A program made the translations under genes and the position numbers. This document shows, one piece after another, positions 18,372 to 26,500 of a stretch of 39,773 nucleotides of DNA. This DNA is from DASUKL01 sp036278755 (GTDB lineage: Bacteria > Chloroflexota > Limnocylindria > Limnocylindrales > CSP1-4): the NCBI GenBank assembly GCA_036278755.1, contig DASUKL010000134.1, forward strand, positions 1 to 39,773, written 5' to 3'. The notes under the pieces were generated by a model, which had not been told where the DNA came from, ran no database searches, and worked only from the letters and a program-made list of their open reading frames with translations. Position 1 is the first letter of the stretch. Every line of letters starts with the position of its first letter.

Positions 18372-19638
18372 GGCCCTCCTCGCTCGCCTGCTGAGCGGCG
18401 ATCAGGCGTCGCCGCACCCGGGTCGAGGGCGCGCCGCGGAAGCCCAGATGGACCTGGCGGGCCGGAGTGGACCAGCAGCTGATCACGAACCGGTCCTCGA
18501 ACTCCACGAGCCCTGCCCCGGGAAGAGGGAAGCGGATGCGGAAGGGCCGTCGGGTCACGGTCACCGCCTCGGCGATCGAGATGGCTGCCGCATCGACCTC
18601 GATGACGTAGCGCTCGCCGATGGCCAATTCCGGCATCCCGCCCAGGAACACGGCCACGCAGATGGAGCTCGTCGCGACCTCCTCGTCGGCCGGGGCGTGT
18701 GCGGCCACGGCCTCCAGGTGCGGCGCCCGGCCCGGGACCCGGGGCGGCTCGTCGGCCTCGGCCTGCCACGGTGGCACGAGCCGGATGGGCGGCTGCGTCG
18801 AGCGCGAGCGGCTGCCCTTGGCCGCGGCGCTCGTGGTCGTTCTGCTCGTCGCCGTGCTGCTTTTGGCCGTGCTGCTCCTGGCCGTGCTGCTCCTGGCCGC
18901 GGCGCTCCTGGCCGCGGCGCTCTTGGCCGCGGCGCTCTTGGCCGTGCTGCCCCGTGCCGTGCTGCGCTGGCGAGGTGTCGGGGCTTGGGTTGAGGTCTCG
19001 CTGTCGGACCGGTCCTGGGCCGTGCTCGAGGCGGGCGTTCGGCGCCGACGTCCCATCTGGCGCAGGCGGAGCGGGCGGTCCTCGTCGATCTCGTGGGCTT
19101 CGGGGGCATCGTCGGCCTCCCGGGTGTCCTCGGGCGCAACGACCTCCTCGAGCCCGGAGACCGTCTCCACCCCTGAGGTCCCCTCGGCTGCGGGGGCCCC
19201 GATCGCCCCCAGGAGCAGCGCGGTCGGCGCGCCGAGGGCCGTGATGGTGCGCTGCAGATGGGCTTCCTCGGGCGACGCCGCGGCCGGGACGTCGAGGCGC
19301 GACCAGGGGACGGCAGCCCATACGCGGGGGGGCCGAGATCCGGCGCTCGGCCGGCGGTCCGCGGCGGGCCCCGCGCTGTCGTCGCCGGAGCGCGGCCCGT
19401 CCGGCCACTCGGGTGGGGCCGCCACTTGGGTGGCCATCACATGGCGCGGCCGGACGGGCTCGAGACCTGCGGGCGGGGCCAGGCCCACAGCCAGCAGGGC
19501 CAGCGGCCCGGCCACGACCCCGACGGCGAACCAGGCGAGTGGCGATCGGTCGCGCTGACCGGCCAGCCAGGCCGTGAGGGGGGCCATGACCAGGACGTCG
19601 AAGCCCAGGATCAGCAGGATCAGAAGAGGCAGAGGCAT
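18307..19638 (-). CDS. Ala/Ser/Lys-repeat membrane protein, unknown function
   Basis: This is a 443-residue protein with two N-terminal membrane segments (PLLILLILGFDVLVMAPLTAW and FAVGVVAGPLALLAVGLAP) and a long disordered middle. The middle contains five-residue repeats of the type STAKS/AAARS (encoded at 18839-18958). A C-terminal globular part of about 110 residues follows (ICVAVFLGGMPELAIGERYVIEVDAAAIS, in two segments). No named domain was recognised. It begins 6 bases after the polymerase gene stop, so it is probably the last gene of the second polysaccharide block. Lys/Ala repeats of this kind resemble histone-H1-like or cell-wall-binding linkers by composition only. Confidence 0.6.
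   Translation of the reverse strand: MPLPLLILLILGFDVLVMAPLTAWLAGQRDRSPLAWFAVGVVAGPLALLAVGLAPPAGLEPVRPRHVMATQVAAPPEWPDGPRSGDDSAGPAADRRPSAGSRPPRVWAAVPWSRLDVPAAASPEEAHLQRTITALGAPTALLLGAIGAPAAEGTSGVETVSGLEEVVAPEDTREADDAPEAHEIDEDRPLRLRQMGRRRRTPASSTAQDRSDSETSTQAPTPRQRSTARGSTAKSAAAKSAAARSAAARSSTARSSTAKSSTATSRTTTSAAAKGSRSRSTQPPIRLVPPWQAEADEPPRVPGRAPHLEAVAAHAPADEEVATSSICVAVFLGGMPELAIGERYVIEVDAAAISIAEAVTVTRRPFRIRFPLPGAGLVEFEDRFVISCWSTPARQVHLGFRGAPSTRVRRRLIAAQQASEEGLNLQAGQPGSPPQGRSSSAGR
18839..18958 (-). repeat. 15-bp tandem repeat array inside a gene
   Basis: Eight in-frame 15-base units are present, the clearest at 18854, 18869, 18884, 18899, 18914, 18929 and 18944 (type GTGCTGCTCCTGGCC or GCGGCGCTCTTGGCC on the plus strand). 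They encode five-residue units on the minus strand. Copy number could vary without shifting the frame. Confidence 0.9.
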
Positions 19639-19644
19639 CGTCGA

Positions 19645-21216
19645 TCAGGCGCCGGCAGGGGTCGGTGCCCAGCCGGCCCCTTGGGGCGGGCTCGACGGGG
19701 ATGGCTCGAGGCCGGTGGGCAGGTCCTCCGGCTCGGGCTCCGTCATCGCTAGGTGCGCGGCCACCCCGGCCAGGGCGGCCAGGACCCAGAAGTAGCGTGG
19801 ATAGGCCATGTGCAAGAAGACGCCGGTGGTCATGTAGCTGATCAGGGCGAGGCTGAAGGCGGTGGCCGTGTCGGCCAGGTCCGGGCGCCTACCGAGCCAC
19901 CTGCGGCGGCCCCGGACGAGATCGCGAAGGGTCGTTCCCAGGACCAGCATGAAGGCGCCCAGGCCCAGGATGCCGGTGTCGGCGGCGATGCCCAGGTAGA
20001 GGTTGTGGGCCTCGCGGTCGAGGTTCTCGGCCACGGCGAAGGTGCCCGCGTACTCCTGGTAGTACTGCCCGAAGAGGCCCGGGCCGACGCCCATGATGGG
20101 GTGGTCGACGAAGACGAGAAAGGCCGCGATCTGGGCTACGGCCCGCTCGCGGAACGAGCCGTCGATCGCCTGCCCCGTGCCCGTGACGTCGGCCGAGTCC
20201 GAGAGTTCCACCAGCGTGGTCAGGCGCTGGGCATACGTCGGCACGGCCACCAGGACGATGATCATGGCCAGGAGGAAGACGGCGATCTGGCGCCACGAGA
20301 TGTAGCGCAGGACGGCCATCAGGCCGATGAGCATGGCAACGCCCACCGCCCCGCCGCGGGAGAACGTGAAGGCTGCTCCGAGGGCGATGAACATGGTGCA
20401 GCTGCCGGCCAGGACCTTGAGGCTCATGCGCCGCTCGCCCCACATCCGGAAGAGGCCCAGGGGCAGCAGGACGATCATGATCTGGGCATAGCGGTTCTTC
20501 TCCCCGATGGGCCCGGACAGGCGGGGCTGGGTCTCCTCGCCCACGAGGGTGGACTGGCCGGTGCCGATGACCGCGTTCGAGATCTGGGCGAAGCCGCCGA
20601 ACTCGTTGTTGAAGGAATGGGTCGCCTCCTGGAATCCGGAGAGCGCGCCGATAGCCCCGCCGACGAGCAGGAGGACCCAGATGACCGTTCGCAGGGTGGC
20701 CATATCGCGGACCGCGTTGGTGACGAAGACGTAGAGCACGAAGCCTTCGACGAAGAAGGTGAAGAGATCGTCGAAGGCCAGGACCTTGTAGGCCGAGAAG
20801 AGGGCGCTGACGACGTTGACGAGGAGGTAGACCACGACCCAGGGCAGGGCCGACGTGACGGTCACCGTCTCCCGTCGGGCGATGAGGTAGTAGGCCACCG
20901 GCACGACCAGGAGGAGCGAGAACGAGGCTCCGAAGAGGTAGGGCAGCCCGTGGAACTGGACGGCGATGGCGGCGGCGTTGCTATAGAGGATGGCCATCAC
21001 CAGGAACGTGGCCGTGTCCGGGCGGCGGACCATGACGATGGCTGCCAGGGCCACCGCAGCGAGGGCCACGCCGAGGACCTGATACTCGCCCGTGAAGGCC
21101 CCGAAGCCGGCTGCCACGACCACCGTGGCGACGATGCCGCCGAGGGCGAAGATGCGCGGGCGCAGGTCGGCCGGGGCCTCCGGCAGGCGCGGCAGGGCCT
21201 GATCGAGAGCGGTCAT
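19645..21216 (-). CDS. Wzy-type polymerase / O-antigen ligase family protein
   Basis: This 523-residue integral membrane protein has about a dozen hydrophobic segments and the Wzy/WaaL-family signature. A large periplasmic loop carries NRYAQIMIVLLPLG after GPIGEK, then HPIMGVGPGLFGQYYQEY and REAHNLYLGIAADTGILGLG. Such proteins polymerise lipid-linked repeat units or ligate finished glycan at the outer face of the membrane. The C-terminus is Pro/Ser-rich. The start ATG 21216 overlaps the stop of the glycosyltransferase upstream (ATGA). Together with the flippase and the Wzz-like protein in this locus it completes the core of a Wzx/Wzy pathway. Polymerase versus ligase cannot be told from sequence alone; polymerase is favoured by the neighbours. 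Confidence 0.85.
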   Translation of the reverse strand: MTALDQALPRLPEAPADLRPRIFALGGIVATVVVAAGFGAFTGEYQVLGVALAAVALAAIVMVRRPDTATFLVMAILYSNAAAIAVQFHGLPYLFGASFSLLLVVPVAYYLIARRETVTVTSALPWVVVYLLVNVVSALFSAYKVLAFDDLFTFFVEGFVLYVFVTNAVRDMATLRTVIWVLLLVGGAIGALSGFQEATHSFNNEFGGFAQISNAVIGTGQSTLVGEETQPRLSGPIGEKNRYAQIMIVLLPLGLFRMWGERRMSLKVLAGSCTMFIALGAAFTFSRGGAVGVAMLIGLMAVLRYISWRQIAVFLLAMIIVLVAVPTYAQRLTTLVELSDSADVTGTGQAIDGSFRERAVAQIAAFLVFVDHPIMGVGPGLFGQYYQEYAGTFAVAENLDREAHNLYLGIAADTGILGLGAFMLVLGTTLRDLVRGRRRWLGRRPDLADTATAFSLALISYMTTGVFLHMAYPRYFWVLAALAGVAAHLAMTEPEPEDLPTGLEPSPSSPPQGAGWAPTPAGA

Positions 21217-22490
21217 GCCGAGGCCTCCTCGACCTCGGCCGTCTCGGTCGCTTCGGCTGTGCTGCCGGGATCGCCGGCCCTGGCCACCGCGGGCTTGCGC
21301 TCGGCGCCGGCCGCGGGAAGAGGGTGCAGGTGGGCCGCCACCTGGCGGGTCCGGGGCGGCTCCCAGCGATCGATCCGCCGGCCTCGGACCACGTCCCAGG
21401 TGGCGCGTAGGGCGGCCGCGTTGACGAGGACGAAGTAGGCCGGGAAGGCGAGGAACGGCCGCCGTCCCAGCGGCCGTCGGGCGAGGGCCAGGCCGGCCGC
21501 GGCCAGCGCGTAGCAGGCCGCCTGGCCGGTCGCGGTGAAGCGGTAGATCCAGCCCTGGCCGAGGAGCGACAGGCTGGCCCCGGCCAGGACGGCGAGGGGC
21601 ACGGCCATGAGCCGCATGACGATCTTGTGCGAGGCCAGCTGGAGGGCGTAGAAGCCGGTCCGGCGGGGATCCAGCAGCTGGGGCATAGCCACCACGCAGC
21701 GCAGGCCGCGGGTCATGACCCGGACCTTGCGGCGGAACTCGAGGGCCCGGGTGGCCATGACCGGCTCGCTGGCCACGGCCTCCTCGACGAAGACGAGGCG
21801 GCGGCCCTGATCGATGACCGCCAGCGAGGTGTAGAAGTCGTCGCTGACGTCAGGCCGCAGGGGCCGGAAGAGCTCGCGGCGGATGGCGTAGATCGCGCCG
21901 GTGGTGCCGATGACGTTGCCGGCCGCGCTCTCGGCCCGCTTGAGCAGTCGATCGAAGTCCCAGTAGCCGCGCTCGCCGGCCGCCGTCGCCTCGGTCACGC
22001 CGCCGCGCAGGTAGACCTGGTTGCCGGCCACCCCGCCCACCTCTGGATCGGCGAAGGGCCGGACGAGGGCCCGCAGGGCGCCGGGGGCGAACATGCTGTT
22101 GGCATCGGTCATGACCACGATGTCGCCGCGGGCCGCGGACACGGCCGCTTCGAGGGTCGCGGCCTTGCCGCCCCGCGGCAGGTCGAGGAGGCGCAGCCCG
22201 GGCCGGGCCCGGCGACGGACGATGGCCGCGGTGGCATCGGTCGACCCGTCCGAGGCGACCAGGATCTCGACCGCCTGGGCGGGGTAATCGAGCGCGGCGA
22301 GGTTGTCGAGCTTGGCCCCGATGGTGGCGGCCTCGTTATAGGCCGGGACGATGATCGTGACGTCCGGTTCGATGTCCGCCGCGGCCGGGGGGCGAGGCCG
22401 GAGGCGAGCCCGGACCAGGATGAGCAGGGGGAAGAGGACGTAGCCGTAGACGATGGTCGCAGCCGCTCCCCAGAAGGCGAGGCGCCTCAC
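21213..22490 (-). CDS. Membrane glycosyltransferase family 2
   Basis: This 425-residue processive-type GT2 transfers a sugar from a nucleotide donor to a glycan or lipid acceptor. An N-terminal membrane segment (about 7-26) precedes the GT-A domain with VTIIVPAYNEA, VASDGSTDA and the DxD-like VVMTDANSMF (D129-N131). Later SDDFYTSL supplies the catalytic acidic pair, and RRKVRVMTRG resembles the (Q/R)xxRW region. C-terminal hydrophobic segments (about 285-375) anchor it. The GTG start at 22490 overlaps the preceding stop (GTGA). The C-terminal 50 residues are disordered. Sugar specificity is unknown. Confidence 0.87.
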   Translation of the reverse strand: MRRLAFWGAAATIVYGYVLFPLLILVRARLRPRPPAAADIEPDVTIIVPAYNEAATIGAKLDNLAALDYPAQAVEILVASDGSTDATAAIVRRRARPGLRLLDLPRGGKAATLEAAVSAARGDIVVMTDANSMFAPGALRALVRPFADPEVGGVAGNQVYLRGGVTEATAAGERGYWDFDRLLKRAESAAGNVIGTTGAIYAIRRELFRPLRPDVSDDFYTSLAVIDQGRRLVFVEEAVASEPVMATRALEFRRKVRVMTRGLRCVVAMPQLLDPRRTGFYALQLASHKIVMRLMAVPLAVLAGASLSLLGQGWIYRFTATGQAACYALAAAGLALARRPLGRRPFLAFPAYFVLVNAAALRATWDVVRGRRIDRWEPPRTRQVAAHLHPLPAAGAERKPAVARAGDPGSTAEATETAEVEEASA

Positions 22491-23824
22491 GGCCCGAAGG
22501 CCTCCGCCGGGCTCCCCGTCGGCAGCGGGGCGCCGGCGGACCGGACGTGGCCGAGGCGGGTCAGCAGCCGGTCGGCGTTGGTGCGCAGGTCGTAGTCGGC
22601 CAGCACCGTGGCCCGGGCGGCAGCCCCCAGACGAGCCCGCAGCTCCGGCTGCTCGGCCAGGCGGCGGATGGCGGCGGCGAGGCCCGCGACGTCAGCGGGC
22701 TCGGCCAGCAGGCCGGTCTCTCCGTCACGGACGAGTTCCGGGATGCCAGACAGGCGACTGGCCACCACGGGCAGCCCGCTGGCCATGGCCTCCATGAGTA
22801 CGACCGGGATCCCTTCCCGGCGGCCGTCGGGGGTCGGGACGCTGGGAGCGACGAGGACGTGGCTGGTCGCCAGGAGCTCGGCGATCTGGGCCCGCGTGCG
22901 CCGCCCGAGGAGGCGGATCCGGTCCTCCAGGCCGCCGGCGGCGATGCGTTCCCGCAGCGCGGCTTCGTCCGGGCCGTCGCCGACGAGGTCGCAGGTGACG
23001 TCCAGCCCGGCAGCCGCCAGACGGGCGCAGGCGTCGACGAGGTATGTCTGGCCCTTGACGGCGTGCAGTGTGCCCACGCAGACGACGCGCAGCGGCGGGG
23101 CCTGGGGCCGACTGGCCGGTGGCTCGAAGACGGAGGTGTCGACGCCGCAGCGGAGGATGCTCGTGCGCGCCCGGGCCAGGCTCCCGCAGGTGGCCTCCAT
23201 CTCGCGCAGGTTGTCCTCGGAGATGGTCAGGGCGAAGGCCGCCTCCTCCAGCTTGGGGCCGAGCATGTGACGGTCGAGGTGCAGGTCGGAGCCGTGGGCG
23301 GTGAAGCTATAGGGGATGCCCGTCAGGCGATGGATGACGAAGCCGGCCGCGGCGGGGTGGTTCGAGAAGTGGCAATGCACGTGCTCGATGCCCAGGTCCT
23401 CCATGAGCCGGGCGTCGTGGACGACCTTGGGGAAGATGGCCAACCCGCCGAAGAAGTAGTTCGGGCTGCCCCAGGTGCCGCGCATGAGGGCAGCCAGGGC
23501 CCCCAGGTAGGCCCGCGGCCGGCGCAGCAGGAAGTGGGCCTGGCTGGCCAGGATGGCCGGTGAGAGGAAGGGCTGGAAGTGGGCCCGCTCGACGAGCGGG
23601 GCGGCCTCGGGGTGGATGACCGAGGTCCGCTCGCGCAGCAGGGGGAAGATCTCGACGGCCACGCCGGACTGCTCGACGGCCAGCATCTCGAACAGGATGA
23701 AGGTCTCGGTGAGCTTCGGGAAGCGCGACATCACGTAGGCCAGCCGCCGGACCGACCTGCCGGGCGCCGACCTGGCGGACGGCCCGTCGATCGGTCGGCC
23801 GGACTCGGGACCAGCCTGGCTCAT
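22487..23824 (-). CDS. Glycosyltransferase family 4
   Basis: This 445-residue GT-B enzyme is predicted to transfer a sugar from a nucleotide donor in the cytoplasm. The N-terminal acceptor domain has YVMSRFPKLTETFI and HVHCHFSNHP followed by FTAHGSDLH. The C-terminal donor domain has VCVGTLHAVKGQTYLVDA and the EX7E motif EGIPVVLME followed by AMASGLPVV and IPELVRDGETGLL. The start MSQAGPES at 23824 was chosen because it overlaps the galE stop (ATGA) and removes a basic low-quality extension. The residues before YVMSRF (about 1-28) are disordered. It lies between galE and the GT2 gene. Confidence 0.88.
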   Translation of the reverse strand: MSQAGPESGRPIDGPSARSAPGRSVRRLAYVMSRFPKLTETFILFEMLAVEQSGVAVEIFPLLRERTSVIHPEAAPLVERAHFQPFLSPAILASQAHFLLRRPRAYLGALAALMRGTWGSPNYFFGGLAIFPKVVHDARLMEDLGIEHVHCHFSNHPAAAGFVIHRLTGIPYSFTAHGSDLHLDRHMLGPKLEEAAFALTISEDNLREMEATCGSLARARTSILRCGVDTSVFEPPASRPQAPPLRVVCVGTLHAVKGQTYLVDACARLAAAGLDVTCDLVGDGPDEAALRERIAAGGLEDRIRLLGRRTRAQIAELLATSHVLVAPSVPTPDGRREGIPVVLMEAMASGLPVVASRLSGIPELVRDGETGLLAEPADVAGLAAAIRRLAEQPELRARLGAAARATVLADYDLRTNADRLLTRLGHVRSAGAPLPTGSPAEAFGP

Positions 23825-24861
23825 GGGTGCACGCCGGTCGACGCGGTGGTCGGAGCCGTCAGGGTCGCCGACCATTCGGGGCCCAGATGTCCTTCGGGGT
23901 GGGCCTCGTGCCAGCGCCAGGCAGAGGCCAGGATGTCGTCGAGGCCCAGCTCTGCCCGCCAGCCGAGGGTGGCCGCGGCGCGCGAGGGATCGGCCCACAC
24001 GGCCGGGGGGTCGCCGGGTCGCCGAGGCTGGTCGACGGCAGCGATGGACCGGCCGGTGATGCGGGTCGCGGCGGCCACGACCTGGCGCACCGAAGCGCCC
24101 TGGCCGGTGCCCAGGTTGAGGGTCGCGGAGGCGCCCCCGACGGCCAGGTGGTCGAGGGCCGCCAAGTGGCCCCGGGCCAGGTCGAGGACGTGGACGTAGT
24201 CGCGTACCGCGGTCCCGTCGGCGGTGTCGTAGTCGATCCCGAAGACCTGGACCTCGGGTCTCCGCCCGGCGGCCACGCGGAGGACGGCCGGGATGAGGTT
24301 CTGGGCGCCCTCCCAGTCCTCTCCGTTGCTGCCGTCGAGGGCCGCTCCGGCGGCATTGAAGTAGCGCAGGCTGATCGAGCGCAGGCCGTGGGCCCGCTCG
24401 AACCAGCCCAGCATCTGCTCGACCATGGCCTTGGACGCGCCGTACGGATTCTCGGGTGCGATGGCGGCCGACTCATCGACCGGCAGGCGCGCCGGGGCGC
24501 CGTAGACGGCGCAGGTGCTGGAGAAGACGAAGCGCCCGATCCCGGCGGTCACCGCTGCGCGCAGGAGGGCCAGGCTGCCGGCCACGTTGTTGGCGAAGTA
24601 GCGGCCGGGCGCCTCGAGCGACTCGTCGACCCGCTTGTGGGCGGCGAAGTGGACGATGGCCTGGCTGCCATGCTCGGCCAGCAGGCGGGCCACGAGGCCC
24701 TCATCGGCGATGTCGCCCACGACGAGCGGCACGTCACCCAGCGCGGCTCGATGGCCGTGCCCCAGGGAGTCGAGGACCAGGACGTCGTCGCCGCGGCGGC
24801 GGAGAGCGTCGACGGTGTGCGAGCCGACGTAGCCCGCGCCCCCGGTCACGAGTACGCGCAT
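23821..24861 (-). CDS. galE: UDP-glucose 4-epimerase
   Basis: This enzyme interconverts UDP-glucose and UDP-galactose (or the N-acetyl forms) with bound NAD, supplying a donor sugar for the glycosyltransferases beside it. The Rossmann motif GGAGYVG is at residues 7-13, the catalytic Ser/Thr in FSSTCAVYG (115-116), and YGASK gives Tyr140 and Lys144. The LRYFNAAGA and DGTAVRDYVHVLDLA segments are those of true GalE rather than other extended SDRs. The 346-residue length is slightly long because of a short C-terminal tail. It starts 10 bases after the Wzz-like gene; ATG 24861 lacks a strong ribosome site, suggesting coupling. Confidence 0.93.
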   Translation of the reverse strand: MRVLVTGGAGYVGSHTVDALRRRGDDVLVLDSLGHGHRAALGDVPLVVGDIADEGLVARLLAEHGSQAIVHFAAHKRVDESLEAPGRYFANNVAGSLALLRAAVTAGIGRFVFSSTCAVYGAPARLPVDESAAIAPENPYGASKAMVEQMLGWFERAHGLRSISLRYFNAAGAALDGSNGEDWEGAQNLIPAVLRVAAGRRPEVQVFGIDYDTADGTAVRDYVHVLDLARGHLAALDHLAVGGASATLNLGTGQGASVRQVVAAATRITGRSIAAVDQPRRPGDPPAVWADPSRAAATLGWRAELGLDDILASAWRWHEAHPEGHLGPEWSATLTAPTTASTGVHP

Positions 24862-24871
24862 CGTCCGAAGG

Positions 24872-26302
24872 TCAGCGCTGGCGGCCCGCGCCGACGTCGG
24901 GAGGGGAGGTCGAGGCGCCGGGCGTCGAGGCGTCGGGCGCCGGTCGGCGTCCGGGCGCGGCGGACAAGCGGCCGCCGCTCGTGGCGAGCACGCGGCTGGG
25001 GCCTACCCGGCGCGCGGCCTGGGGCGCGTGGCGCAGGGAGAGGACCGTCCCGACGAGGTTGGCCTTGACCAGGCGGAGGGTCTCGACGGCGTAGCTCACG
25101 TTGTCGCGCCGGGTCCGGTCCCGGTCGACGACCAGCACCGTCACGTCCGCCAGGCGGGCCAGGGTCAGGCTGGCCGCCGAGCTCGAGATGGCGCCGCCGG
25201 CGATGATCGTGACGCCGCCTTCCGTCTGCAGGGCGTCGAGGATGCGGCGCGCGGTCTCCGCCTCGATGTCGTCGGGCATGGCCTCCACGCCGCGAGGCAC
25301 GACCGGCAGGTCGGTCATCCGCGAGCCCTGGTAGCGCGCCAGCGAGGCTCCCGTGGCCAGGGCCTCGCTGAGGCCGGGCTGGCCCTGGAGGCCAAGCAGC
25401 TCCGTCGCGCTGGGGGCCGTGGGCGAGGCGTCGACGAGCGTCACAGCCCGCCCGGACTGGGCCATCGAGCTGGCCACGCTGGCCGCCACCTCGGCCACGT
25501 TATCGCCGGGCTGGCAGGCGGCGATGAGGATCGTGCGGGCCTGCCGGGTGCCGTCGACGTAGGCGATCTTGGCGCTCAGGAGGCGCAACGAGGCGGCCAG
25601 CCGCGAGGTGGGGGCCGCTTCGACGGCCAGCGTCCCGGTGCTCGCGCCGAACCCCGAGCGCGCCCCGCCGAGGGTGGTCAGGACGGGCACGGGGGCGTGG
25701 CGGACGAGGTCCTCGCGCGTCCTGATCGTCTCGCTGAAGTACTCCGCCAGGAGGATCACCACGATCGCCCCGAGGAGTCCGGCGACCGCGGCCAGCATGA
25801 CGATGAGGCCGACCTGCGGGGCGATGGGCGCGCCGGGGGGCTCGGCCGGATCGATGATCTGGAGCTGACCCTCGGGCCGGACCGTGCCCTGCGAGGTCAG
25901 GGCGATGAGCTCGCCGGCCACGCCGTTGGCGATGCGGGCCGCCTCGCGCGGGTCGGAGTCGTCGACGTCGATGGTCAGGAAGCGGGTGACGTCGTTGGCC
26001 AGGGCGCTCGTGTTCGACTCGAGCTCCTGGGTCGACATGGTCAGGCCCAGCTTCTCGATCGTGGCGCTCATCACCGGCTGGCTGGTCACCAGGGTGGCAT
26101 AGGTCTGGACCAGCTCACCGGAGGCCTTGAGGGTGTTGACGTCGCTGTTCGAGATCGGTCCCACGAGGAGGACGACCTCGGACTCGTAGGTGGGCGGCAG
26201 CCGCGAGGCCACGAGATAGCCGGCCAGGGCGGCCACCCAGATCGCGACGAGCAGGGTCCACCACCAGCGCTTGGCGATCGAGAGGTAGTCGCCGATCTCC
26301 AT
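24872..26302 (-). CDS. Wzz-type co-polymerase with degenerate tyrosine-kinase domain
   Basis: This 476-residue protein looks like a polysaccharide co-polymerase fused to a bacterial tyrosine-kinase-like P-loop domain. TM1 (about 13-33) and TM2 (about 164-186) flank an extracytoplasmic Wzz domain. The cytoplasmic part (about 250-425) follows the kinase fold but has lost its motifs. The Walker A position reads ACQPGDNVAEVA (262-273), with Asn in place of the Lys-Ser/Thr. The A' motif is VTLVDASPTAP, and the B motif is VTIIAGGA without the aspartate. There is no tyrosine cluster in the Ala/Pro/Arg-rich C-terminus. Control of chain length by scaffolding rather than by phosphorylation is inferred. 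The start MEIGDYLS (26302) has GGAGGGG upstream and is preferred over an earlier in-frame ATG. It is first gene of the second block. Confidence 0.88.
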   Translation of the reverse strand: MEIGDYLSIAKRWWWTLLVAIWVAALAGYLVASRLPPTYESEVVLLVGPISNSDVNTLKASGELVQTYATLVTSQPVMSATIEKLGLTMSTQELESNTSALANDVTRFLTIDVDDSDPREAARIANGVAGELIALTSQGTVRPEGQLQIIDPAEPPGAPIAPQVGLIVMLAAVAGLLGAIVVILLAEYFSETIRTREDLVRHAPVPVLTTLGGARSGFGASTGTLAVEAAPTSRLAASLRLLSAKIAYVDGTRQARTILIAACQPGDNVAEVAASVASSMAQSGRAVTLVDASPTAPSATELLGLQGQPGLSEALATGASLARYQGSRMTDLPVVPRGVEAMPDDIEAETARRILDALQTEGGVTIIAGGAISSSAASLTLARLADVTVLVVDRDRTRRDNVSYAVETLRLVKANLVGTVLSLRHAPQAARRVGPSRVLATSGGRLSAAPGRRPAPDASTPGASTSPPDVGAGRQR

Positions 26303-26368
26303 CGCATCCCCTCCGGTGTGACCCTCGAAGCGGGGCCGGCCCATCTGGCCCATCGCTGGCGGCCCCCA

Positions 26369-26397
26369 AGCATATCGGTCTATGGCGCACTGTGCGC
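26369..26397 (-). promoter_or_regulatory. Putative regulated promoter of the wzz-galE block
   Basis: On the minus strand a -10-like TATGCT (26374-26369) lies about 70 bases before the wzz-like start. Where a -35 is expected, 17 bases upstream, there is an odd-centred palindrome GCGCAC-T-GTGCGC (26385-26397) and no TTGACA. This could be an operator or activator site. The 198-base gap holds no gene. Confidence 0.35.
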
Positions 26398-26500
26398 ATC
26401 TGCCCTTGCGGCACGGTGCTCGCCGACACCGAGGTCGGCACCGAGGCGCGATCGGGGCTGACCCCTACCCCGAGGGCCCCGCCCAGCAGGGCGATCAGAG

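Noticed and set aside
18620..19558. Plus-strand frame encoding a long LLLAV repeat
   Set aside because: It is the antisense reading of the Ala/Ser/Lys repeat gene. The minus-strand frame has membrane segments at the expected end, a globular C-terminus and fits the operon spacing.
19753..21438. Plus-strand frame of 561 codons rich in Asp, Glu, Gly and His
   Set aside because: It is the reverse reading of hydrophobic codons in the Wzy-like gene, which has clear family motifs.
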